Shown here: positions 57,149-64,000 of the stretch, piece after piece
Position numbering within the stretch: the stretch's first letter is position 1
Layout: each line of letters opens with the position of its first letter
Assembly (NCBI GenBank): GCA_041908445.1
Contig: JAYRFK010000052.1
Location: forward strand, 124,001-188,000
Length of the DNA stretch: 64,000 nt
Direction: 5' to 3'
Origin: JAEUJM01 sp041908445
GTDB lineage: Bacteria; Actinomycetota; Acidimicrobiia; Acidimicrobiales; DATDAH01
Made by a program: the position numbers and the translations under genes
Notes under the pieces: generated by a model
The model's input: only the letters and a program-made list of their open reading frames with translations
What the model was told of the DNA's origin: nothing
Database searches by the model: none

Positions 57149-59410
57149 TCAGGGTCGCCGCAGGGCGGCGTCGATCGTCGTCGTGGCCGCGCCGGCGATC
57201 GTGATCGGCGAGGCGCCGGCGTAGGAGGGGGCGTTGTTCCAGAACTCCTGGCTGCGGCCGCCCACCGGATCGAGGAACGTGGCCCGGTAGGTGCCGGCGG
57301 GCAGGCCGGTGATGGCGTAGGTGCCCGCCCCCGAGGTCACGGCGCCCCCGGCGACGCCGGCCGGCCCGATGGCCACGGCCCAGGCGTCCGCGAGCGGCGC
57401 GCCCGACGGGTCGTCGGTGAGGGTGCCCGCCATCGTCCCGGCGTTGCGGTCGAGCGCGGCGTCGACCTCGCCGGGCGCGGTCGCGGTCCGGGCCGACGCG
57501 ATCCCCGAGTAGGGCTGGTCGTCGTACCACTCCTGGTGGTGGCGACCGGCCCCGTCGAGGAACACGAGCTTGTAGCCGCCGGCGGGGAGCGCCAGCGTGT
57601 AGTCGCCCCGGGCGTCGGTGGTCGTGGCCCGGACGAAGCCGTAGTCGGCGGCCCGCATGGCGATCACCGACACGCCCTCGAGGGGCAGGTCGGTGCCGGC
57701 CTCGGTCACCCGGCCCGAGATCGACGAACCGGTGCCCGCGGTGGCCTGTGCCGGCGGCGAGCCGTCGGCCGTGGTGGTACCGCCGCCGGCGACGTTCGCC
57801 TTCACGGCGCCGCCGGCGTTCGGCGAGTCGCCGAGGAACTCGGGGGCGTGGGCGCCGGTGCGGTCGAGGAACATCACGAAGTGGTTGCCGGCGGCGAGGT
57901 CGGGCAGGGTGAAGCGACCGTCCGCCGCGGCGGTGGTCATCGTCTCGGGGGCGCCCGTGCGCCCGTCGAGGGCGAGCACCCACGCCCCGGCGACGGGGGT
58001 GGTGGTGCCCTGCTCGGTCACCGTGCCGGTCACGGCGCCGCGGGTCGGTGAGAGCGCCGGGTCGGCATCGGTCATCGCCCCGGCGTTCACCGCGACCGGC
58101 GTCGGCGGCCCGGAGAAGCCGGCGGCGTGGCGCCCGCTGGGGTCGAGGCCGTAGACGAAGTAGCGGCCGACGGGGACGCTGGCGCGGAAGTCGCCGTTGG
58201 CGTCCGCCACGGCGCCGGCGGCGATGGTGAAGTCGGCCTGGCGCAGCACGGCGACCCAGGCCCCCGCGAGCGGGGACCCACCGCCCGCCTCCGTCACCGT
58301 GCCGGACACGCCGGTCGACTGGGCCGTGGCGACGGTGACCTGGACCGGCGTCGAGGTCACGGCCGCGGTCTCGTTCGAGTCCGCGGTGGCGGTGTTGGTG
58401 ACCGACGGCACGTCCGCGACCGTCGTGGTGACCACACAGTCGTAGGTCACCCGGGCGCCCACGGCGAGGGTGCCGGGTGAGCCCGCGCACCCCGGCGCCC
58501 GGGCGTCGGTCACGGTGACCCCGGTGAGGGGGACGTCGCCGGTGTTGGACGCCGTGACGTGGAAGTGGATCGGCGAGCCAGCGACCACGCCCGTCTCGTC
58601 GGCCCGGGTGGACACGGCCAGGCCGGGTCGGGCGACGGTCGTGGTGGCGACGGTGACGGCGGGGTCGGCGGGCACGCACGGCATGGGCAGGTCGTTCCAG
58701 TTGACCGTGCCGATCAGGAACCCGAAGTCCCGGTTCCACTTGACCACGAGGTTGGACGACGTCGGGGGGTTCCAGGTGATGGTGGCGCCGGGCGCCGCGG
58801 TCACCGTCGGGTCGAGGCCGATGGTCGGCATGGCCACCGGCACCCACACCCCCGCCGAGGTCTCCACCTCGGCCACGGGCGAGGCCACCTCGGTGTTGAT
58901 GCGGACGCGCGAGCCGGTGACCGGGCTCTGCACGTGCACGACGATGTTCGAACCCGACCGGGTGGCCGTGACGTAGTTGCGGTCCGGCGACTCGACCGGG
59001 TTGGCGGTGGCGGGGTCGAGGCCGGCGGGGATCGGGATGGTGATGTCGAGGGTCTTCACGTAGAAGGTGCCGTAGCTGACCCCGAGGTCGTTCGGCGGGA
59101 AGCTCATCTCCGGGAACGGCATGAGCAGCTCGACGTGGGTCGGACGTCCGGAGATCGCCGGGTCGGTGTCCACGACGTGGAAGTTCGAGTTGCTGACGAT
59201 CGGGTCGGGGATCTCGTTGTTCAGGTTGGCGAAGAGCCCCGCGGTGATCCCGGTGTCGGGCCGGTCGCAGTTGATGGTGAACGAGGCCTGGGCGTCGTCG
59301 CGGGCCCGGGGGGCGGCACCGGCCCCCGGCGCGGCCGTCACCAGCACGGCGGTCGCCACCGCGGCCACCGCGGCGATCGTCCACGCCCTGGTCCGGCTCC
59401 CTCGCCCCAT
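57149..59410 (-). CDS. secreted protein with DUF11-like and carboxypeptidase-regulatory-like repeats
   Basis: A 753-residue exported protein. The signal peptide (WTIAAVAAVATAVLVTAAPGAGAAP) is followed by a domain of about 240 residues with ASFTINCDRP and FHVVDTDPAI. A DUF11-like segment (HFHVTASNTGDVPLTGVTVTD) comes next. Four carboxypeptidase-regulatory-like (CarboxypepD_reg) repeats follow, each with the pattern GTVTEAGGGSPLAGAWV or similar and ending in FLDPVG/FLDRTG/YGLDPSG-like loops. No LPXTG anchor is visible. It is likely a surface or extracellular adhesion or scaffold protein. The ATG at 59408-59410 follows GGGGGAG. Confidence 0.8.
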   Translation of the reverse strand: MGRGSRTRAWTIAAVAAVATAVLVTAAPGAGAAPRARDDAQASFTINCDRPDTGITAGLFANLNNEIPDPIVSNSNFHVVDTDPAISGRPTHVELLMPFPEMSFPPNDLGVSYGTFYVKTLDITIPIPAGLDPATANPVESPDRNYVTATRSGSNIVVHVQSPVTGSRVRINTEVASPVAEVETSAGVWVPVAMPTIGLDPTVTAAPGATITWNPPTSSNLVVKWNRDFGFLIGTVNWNDLPMPCVPADPAVTVATTTVARPGLAVSTRADETGVVAGSPIHFHVTASNTGDVPLTGVTVTDARAPGCAGSPGTLAVGARVTYDCVVTTTVADVPSVTNTATADSNETAAVTSTPVQVTVATAQSTGVSGTVTEAGGGSPLAGAWVAVLRQADFTIAAGAVADANGDFRASVPVGRYFVYGLDPSGRHAAGFSGPPTPVAVNAGAMTDADPALSPTRGAVTGTVTEQGTTTPVAGAWVLALDGRTGAPETMTTAAADGRFTLPDLAAGNHFVMFLDRTGAHAPEFLGDSPNAGGAVKANVAGGGTTTADGSPPAQATAGTGSSISGRVTEAGTDLPLEGVSVIAMRAADYGFVRATTTDARGDYTLALPAGGYKLVFLDGAGRHHQEWYDDQPYSGIASARTATAPGEVDAALDRNAGTMAGTLTDDPSGAPLADAWAVAIGPAGVAGGAVTSGAGTYAITGLPAGTYRATFLDPVGGRSQEFWNNAPSYAGASPITIAGAATTTIDAALRRP

Positions 59411-59598
59411 CGCGCTCCCCCGCTCATCCGGGCCTCCCGCAGTACCGGACGCCCGGACGATACACCCCTGTACACCGTGTGTCGGACCGACCGGTGCGGC
59501 GGCGGGCACCCGGCCCCCTGGGGTGGCGACGGGGCCTCCACGTACACTCGCCGCCGGGCGCGGCGGGGGTCGCTGGCGCCCACCACGGAGGTCCTTCC

Positions 59599-61164
59599 AT
59601 GTCCGACCTGGTCACCGACGCCCGCGCCGAGCTGGTCGAGCGCCTCACCAAGCGGGTCACCGTCGCCGGCGACGCCCGCGACGAGATCGAGGTCATCGCC
59701 CCCTTCACCGGCGAGCTCCTCGGCCGCACCCGGGCCGGCACCGAGGACGACATCGACGAGGCCGTGCGCCGGGCGCGGGCCGCCCAGCCGGCGTGGGCCG
59801 CCCGCCCCTGGAAGGAGCGCGCCCGGGTCCTGCTGGCCTTCCACGACCTGGTGCTCGACCGCCAGGACGAGATCCTCGACCTCATCCAGCTCGAGTCCGG
59901 CAAGGCCCGGCGCCACGCGTTCGAAGAGGTCCTCGACGCCGCCCTGACCTCCCGCTACTACGCGTTCCACGGCAGGGCCCACCTGGCGCCCAAGCGCCGT
60001 CGCGGTGCCCTGCCGGCGCTGACCCGCACCACCGAGCTCCACCACCCCAAGGGCGTGATCGGCTTCATCACGCCGTGGAACTACCCCCTCGTCCTCGGCA
60101 TCGCCGACGCGCTCCCGGCCCTGCTGGCGGGCAACGCCTGCGTCATCAAGCCCGATCGCCAGACCCCCTTCTCCGCCCTCTGGGCGGTCGAGGCCCTGAT
60201 CGAGTGCGGGCTCCCCGAGGAGGTCGTGCAGGTGGTGACCGGGCAGGGGTCGTCGCTCGGCAGCCCGCTGATCCAGCGGGTCGACTACGTGATGTTCACC
60301 GGCAGCACCGCCACCGGGAAGCTCATCGCGGCCGAGGCCGCCGGCCGCCTCATCGGCTCGTCGATGGAGCTCGGCGGCAAGAACGCCATGCTCGTGCTCG
60401 ACGACGCCGACCTCGACAAGACGGTCGAGGGCGCGGTCCGTGCCTGCTTCTCCAATGGCGGCCAGCTGTGCATCTCCATGGAGCGCCTCTTCGTGCAGGA
60501 CGGGATCCACGACGAGTTCGTGCGCCGCCTCGCCGAGCGGGTGCGCTCGATGGACCTCGGCGCCACGCTCGACTGGGGGCCGGAGATGGGCTCGCTGGTC
60601 TCGCAGAAGCAGCTCGACACCGTCGTCGAACACGTCGACGGCGCGGTGGCGGCCGGCGCCGAGGTGCTCGCCGGTGGCACCCACCGCCCCGACCTCGGGC
60701 CCTACTTCTACGAGCCCACCCTGCTGACCGGTGTCACCGAGGACATGGCCGTGTGCCGCAGCGAGACCTTCGGCCCGGTCGTCTCCACCTACCGGTTCTC
60801 GACCGTCGACGAGGCCGTCGCCCGGGCCAACGACTCGGACTACGGCCTCAACGCCAGCGTGTGGACGAAGAACACGCGGCGGGGCCGCGACGTCGCCGCC
60901 CGCCTGCAGTCGGGCACGGTCAACGTGAACGAGGCCTACGCCGCGGCGTGGGGCTCGCTCGACGCTCCCATGGGCGGCTTCAAGGAGTCGGGCCTCGGTC
61001 GGCGCCATGGCCGAGAGGGCATCGCGAAGTACACCGATGCCCAGACCGTGGCGGTCCAGCACCTCGTCCCCATCGCCCCGTTCGCCGGCCTCTCGGTCGA
61101 GAAGTGGGCCGGGTTGATGACCAAGGCCCTCCGCCTCCTCAAGCACGTCCCCGGCCTCCGGTAG
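59599..61164 (+). CDS. aldehyde dehydrogenase (succinate-semialdehyde-type)
   Basis: A 521-residue NAD(P)-dependent aldehyde dehydrogenase. FITPWNYPLVLGIADALPALLAGNACVIKPD, FTGSTATGKLI, the general base in MELGGKNAM (E257) and the nucleophile in GGQLCISMER (C291) are all present. ETFGPVVSTYRF and MGGFKESGLGRRHG complete the fold. It resembles succinate-semialdehyde dehydrogenases, but substrate is not certain. ATG at 59599 follows GGAGG. A TACACT box upstream (about 59546) is a candidate -10. Confidence 0.9.
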   Translation: MSDLVTDARAELVERLTKRVTVAGDARDEIEVIAPFTGELLGRTRAGTEDDIDEAVRRARAAQPAWAARPWKERARVLLAFHDLVLDRQDEILDLIQLESGKARRHAFEEVLDAALTSRYYAFHGRAHLAPKRRRGALPALTRTTELHHPKGVIGFITPWNYPLVLGIADALPALLAGNACVIKPDRQTPFSALWAVEALIECGLPEEVVQVVTGQGSSLGSPLIQRVDYVMFTGSTATGKLIAAEAAGRLIGSSMELGGKNAMLVLDDADLDKTVEGAVRACFSNGGQLCISMERLFVQDGIHDEFVRRLAERVRSMDLGATLDWGPEMGSLVSQKQLDTVVEHVDGAVAAGAEVLAGGTHRPDLGPYFYEPTLLTGVTEDMAVCRSETFGPVVSTYRFSTVDEAVARANDSDYGLNASVWTKNTRRGRDVAARLQSGTVNVNEAYAAAWGSLDAPMGGFKESGLGRRHGREGIAKYTDAQTVAVQHLVPIAPFAGLSVEKWAGLMTKALRLLKHVPGLR

Positions 61165-61245
61165 CGGTGCGGGCCCCCTCGCCGCCGGCACCGGCGCGGG
61201 CGAAATCATTGGAGCCGGGCACGCCCGGCCTGCTCGGATGAGGCG

Positions 61246-62205
61246 ATGACGACGGCACTGCCCGAGGGGTGCACGTGGCGGCGGCCCGGCGCGGCCGAGG
61301 ACGAGGCGCCGGCGGTGTTCGCGCTCGTCGCCGCCTGCAACGAAGCGGTCATCGGGATCGCCGACTGGACCCTCGACGACGCGGTCGAGCAGCTCGGCGA
61401 GCCCGGCTTCGACGCCGAGCGGGGCGCCTGGCTCGTCCACGACGGTGCGGGTGCCCTGGTCGGGTTCGGCTGCCTCCGACCCGAGGGCGCCGGCCAGGTG
61501 GGCGCCGAGGTCTTCGCCACCGACGACCGCGTCGCGCGGTGGCTCCTCGCCGCGCTCGCCGAGCGGGCCGACGAGGTGGCCCGGGCGGAGGGTGCCCCCG
61601 CCGCGACGATCGACGTCGGCGTCTACCGGGAGGACGCCGAGCGGCAGGCGCTGCTCACGGCGCACGGCTTCACGGTCGCCACCGTGTTCCACCGCATGCG
61701 CATCGACCACGACGACGCGACGCCGAGGGCGGCCCCCGTCCCCCCGCCCGGCGTCGCCGTCCGTCGGGGCCCCGGCGACGAGTCGTTCCGCCGCACCGTC
61801 CACCGGGTCCGGGAGGTCTCGTTCGCCGAGCACTTCGGTCACGTCGACCAGCCCTACGAGCGCTGGGTCGAGCAGGTCGAGTCCTCGCCGGTCCGCCACT
61901 GGGACGACCTCTGGCTGGCCGAGGTCGACGGCGAGCCGGCGGCGATGCTCCACGCCCACGACGGGTTCGTGGCCGACGAGGGGTGCGGCTACGTCGGCCA
62001 CGTCGGGGTGCTCCCCGCCTTCCGGGGCCGGGGCCTGGCCCAGCACCTCCTGCGCACCGCCTTCGCGGCGGACGCCGCCCGGGCTCGGGCCGGCACCCTG
62101 CTGCACGTCGACACCAACAACCCCACGCCGGCGCTCGACCTCTACCTCGGCCTCGGCATGCGCCCCGTGCTGGTCATCGACCTCTGGCGGCGCCCGGGGG
62201 CGTGA
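61246..62205 (+). CDS. GNAT family N-acetyltransferase, two-domain
   Basis: A 319-residue protein with two GNAT folds. The N-terminal half (ACNEAVIGIADWTLDD, GAWLVHDGAGALVGFG) looks degenerate. The C-terminal half has GYVGHVGVLPAFRGRGLAQHLLRTAF, with the R/Q-x-x-G-x-G/A acetyl-CoA loop, and LHVDTNNPTPALDLYLGLGMRPV. MshD, the mycothiol acetyltransferase, has this two-domain plan, but I do not assign it because sequence motifs alone do not decide. The ATG at 61246 is used. Confidence 0.75.
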   Translation: MTTALPEGCTWRRPGAAEDEAPAVFALVAACNEAVIGIADWTLDDAVEQLGEPGFDAERGAWLVHDGAGALVGFGCLRPEGAGQVGAEVFATDDRVARWLLAALAERADEVARAEGAPAATIDVGVYREDAERQALLTAHGFTVATVFHRMRIDHDDATPRAAPVPPPGVAVRRGPGDESFRRTVHRVREVSFAEHFGHVDQPYERWVEQVESSPVRHWDDLWLAEVDGEPAAMLHAHDGFVADEGCGYVGHVGVLPAFRGRGLAQHLLRTAFAADAARARAGTLLHVDTNNPTPALDLYLGLGMRPVLVIDLWRRPGA

Positions 62206-62215
62206 CCCGCGCGCG

Positions 62216-63283
62216 TCAGCGGCGGGGGTCGAGGTGCGTGCGGTAGTCGGACAGCCACGGGCCCACCGCTGCGGTCGCCCGCCGGGCCCGGGCCAGTTGG
62301 CTGCGGGCCGCGACCACGGGACGGCGGGCGTCGACACCGGCGGCGTAGGGCGAGTTGGCCAGGATGAAGCGGCGCACCAGCGGCGCCGCCGCCCGGATGG
62401 CGGCCAAGCGGGGGCCGAGCAGCACGCGGATGTCGTCGAGGTAGTCCGAGTAGTACCGCTGCTGGTAGCCGAGCAGGGCCTGGCTCTCGTCGGTGTCGAG
62501 CCAGTCGGTGTAGAAGCGGCGGTCCCCGAAGGCGTCGGCGGGCAGCGGCGCCACGCCCATGACCGCCAGGCTCTCGTTGAGCCAGTCGCGGTACCGGGCC
62601 CGCTTGTCGGCGCCGCCGGCGACGTTCAGCACCTTCCCGACGACCGCGTCGTTGCCGACCGTGCCCGCCAGCGCCGCGGCCACGTCCCGCGGGTGGGTGA
62701 ACTCGACGCGGGTCTCGGGGTGCAGCTCGAACACGAAGGGGATGATCGGCACGAGGGCCACGGGCGGGGTCATGCCGAGGCGGAAGACCGTCCAGCGCAA
62801 CCCCGACGCCCGCAGCAGGGCCTCGCACTCGACCTTCTGGCGCGAGTAGGTGTCCTCGGGGTGGACCGCCTCGTCGACCCGCCGGGGACCCGTCGCCTCG
62901 GCGTTGCGCCCGTAGACCTGGGCGGTCGAGGTGAAGGTGACCCCGGGCGGCGTGGCGGCCGCCGAGGCGGCGTCGAGGAGCGTGCGCATGCCGCCGACGT
63001 TCACGGCGTAGGCGGTGAGCTGGTCGGCGTCGGTCGCCGGTGGGATGACCGCGGCCAGGTGGAGCACGTGGTCGACGCCGCCGAGGGCCCGGCTGAGCAG
63101 GTCGCGGTCGGTGATCGAGCCCCAACACCGGTCGACCCGGGCGCTGAACCCGGCCGCGACCGCCCGGTTGGCCCTGGTGGGCAGGTCGAGGGCGCGCACC
63201 CGCAGCCCGCGGTCGACGAGCTCCGCGACGGTCGCGGCGCCGACGTTCCCGCACGCTCCCGTGACCAGGACGAGGGGCCTCAC
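62216..63283 (-). CDS. NAD-dependent epimerase/dehydratase (extended SDR)
   Basis: A 355-residue extended short-chain dehydrogenase. The nucleotide-binding loop is VLVTGACGNVGAATV and DLPTRANRA follows. HLAAVIPP is the second motif, and FTSTAQVYG with DTYSRQKVE gives the Ser and Tyr-x3-Lys. The C-terminal ~100 residues (DSPYAAG-type region, DYRTHLDPRR) are extra. The GTG start (63281-63283) overlaps the aminotransferase stop as GTGA, so it is expressed from the same mRNA. A sugar or polyketide substrate is possible. Confidence 0.82.
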   Translation of the reverse strand: MRPLVLVTGACGNVGAATVAELVDRGLRVRALDLPTRANRAVAAGFSARVDRCWGSITDRDLLSRALGGVDHVLHLAAVIPPATDADQLTAYAVNVGGMRTLLDAASAAATPPGVTFTSTAQVYGRNAEATGPRRVDEAVHPEDTYSRQKVECEALLRASGLRWTVFRLGMTPPVALVPIIPFVFELHPETRVEFTHPRDVAAALAGTVGNDAVVGKVLNVAGGADKRARYRDWLNESLAVMGVAPLPADAFGDRRFYTDWLDTDESQALLGYQQRYYSDYLDDIRVLLGPRLAAIRAAAPLVRRFILANSPYAAGVDARRPVVAARSQLARARRATAAVGPWLSDYRTHLDPRR

Positions 63284-64000
63284 GGGAGCGCCTCCACCAG
63301 GGCGGCGGCGGCACCGGCGAACGCGTCCAGGGTGATGGCCACGTCCTCGTCGGTGTGGGCCGCCGACACGAAGCACTTCTCGTGGGCCCGCAGGACGCCT
63401 CGCTCGAGGAGCAGGTCGGTGAGCACGATGTTGGCGAACGCGTCGGCGGCGAGCGACGAGCGGTGGTCGACGACGGGCTGGTCGGCGAACCAGGTGTGGA
63501 ACGCCGACGGCTCGCCCAGCACCTGGACCGGCCGGCCGGCGTCGGCGAAGGCCGCCCCGATCCCGTCCATCAGGGCACGGCCCGTCGCCTCCAGCCCCTC
63601 GTAGAAGCCCGGCCGCCGCAGCTCGGCGATCACCGCGAGGGCGACGTGCATCGCCAGCGGGTTCGACGAGTAGGTGCCCGTCTGCATCGTGAAGGCCTCG
63701 CCCGAGAGGCGCCGCATCGGGTCGGCCAGCTCGAGCAGGTCGGCCCGCCCGCAGATGGCGGCGAAGGGCAGGCCCCCGGAGATCGTCTTGCCGATGGCGC
63801 ACAGGTCGGGGACGACGCCGTAGCGCTCCTGGCCGCCGCCGAGGGCGAGGCGGAAGCCGGTGACCACCTCGTCGAAGACCAGCACCGCGCCGGCGGCGGC
63901 GCACGCCCGCTGCACGCCGGCGAGGAAGCCGGGGGCGGGCACGAAGGTCCGCTGCATGGGCTCGACGATGACCGCCGCGAGCTCGTCGGCGTGCTCGCCG
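63280..64000 (-). CDS. glutamate-1-semialdehyde aminomutase-like class III aminotransferase (5' end off window)
   Basis: A partial PLP enzyme; 239 C-terminal residues are visible and the start lies beyond 64000. AAVIVEPMQRT, AVLVFDEVVTGFRLALGG, PLP lysine in CAIGKTISGGLPFAAICG and GTYSSNPLAMHVALAV are the GSA-aminomutase group pattern. In many actinobacterial clusters such a protein is a stand-alone aminotransferase rather than the haem enzyme HemL. The pairing with an epimerase supports a sugar or secondary-metabolite role. Confidence 0.85.
   Translation of the reverse strand, partial: GEHADELAAVIVEPMQRTFVPAPGFLAGVQRACAAAGAVLVFDEVVTGFRLALGGGQERYGVVPDLCAIGKTISGGLPFAAICGRADLLELADPMRRLSGEAFTMQTGTYSSNPLAMHVALAVIAELRRPGFYEGLEATGRALMDGIGAAFADAGRPVQVLGEPSAFHTWFADQPVVDHRSSLAADAFANIVLTDLLLERGVLRAHEKCFVSAAHTDEDVAITLDAFAGAAAALVEALP

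Noticed and set aside
59338..62337. A 999-residue minus-strand open frame opposite aldehyde dehydrogenase and GNAT genes
   Set aside because: Composition and lack of any motif mark it as antisense shadow; the plus-strand genes have complete active sites.
1..64000. CRISPR arrays, insertion sequences, integrases, attachment sites
   Set aside because: No repeated spacer pattern, transposase or integrase motif was found. The repeats present are hairpins, one 58-bp inverted copy and one tandem pair.

Overview
This is a contiguous stretch of very GC-rich (about 72-75%), gene-dense chromosome on which nearly every gene can be placed. Base composition, GTG starts, lipoproteins with LAAC/TAAC lipoboxes, mycothiol-type enzymes, an F420-type luciferase-like oxidoreductase and many leaderless promoters (TAnnnT, then 6-8 nt, then ATG/GTG) point to an actinobacterium. 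Class Acidimicrobiia is my best guess from overall flavour, not from a marker gene. There is no phage, insertion sequence, CRISPR array or rRNA, and no gap between genes longer than about 200 bp.

Layout. 1-3586 (minus): hisE, tRNA-His, hisS, hisZ and the start of hisG. The tRNA has A73, U72 and no encoded G-1, and HisRS is of the long alphaproteobacteria-like form. 3612-8203: DUF1269 and DUF445 membrane proteins, a phytanoyl-CoA dioxygenase-like enzyme and a lipase. 8214-10626: a drug-efflux MFS transporter (probably frameshifted near its C-terminus) divergent from its TetR regulator. 10716-14921: P450 and carotenoid-oxygenase genes, then a secreted esterase. 15005-18546: sterol-desaturase-like hydroxylase with a TetR regulator, GH1 beta-glucosidase, DUF1579 protein. 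18579-23826: an ECF sigma / ZAS anti-sigma / M15 peptidase operon divergent from an anchored beta-propeller protein. A 58-bp inverted repeat copied from inside the sigma gene lies beyond the operon.

23924-33802 looks like an energy-stress or dormancy block. P-type ATPase, beta-phosphoglucomutase and GH65 phosphorylase run one way; universal stress protein, site-2 protease and PEP synthase run the other. The shared promoter region has DosR/DevR-like GGGACC motifs. 33837-37973 holds two paralogous radical SAM proteins, each with the SPASM/twitch-like cysteine module at the N-terminus, on either side of a methyltransferase. 38076-42911 is a sulfide/persulfide module: TauE exporter, persulfide dioxygenase-rhodanese, CstR repressor with a clear operator, sulfide:quinone oxidoreductase, a DsrC-like protein lacking one cysteine, and a DsrE-like protein.

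43072-64000 is catabolic and accessory: an alpha/beta-hydrolase lipoprotein, LLM oxidoreductase, hydrolase, prim-pol-like protein, class III aminotransferase, an arylsulfatase/DsbA/mycothiol-type operon, an unusual sulfatase fused to a DJ-1/PfpI domain, SRPBCC, PNPOx-like, a secreted repeat protein, aldehyde dehydrogenase, GNAT, epimerase and a partial GSA-aminomutase-like aminotransferase. The strongest candidates for something undescribed are the divergent HisRS/tRNA-His pair, the radical SAM-methyltransferase-radical SAM operon and the sulfatase-DJ-1 fusion.
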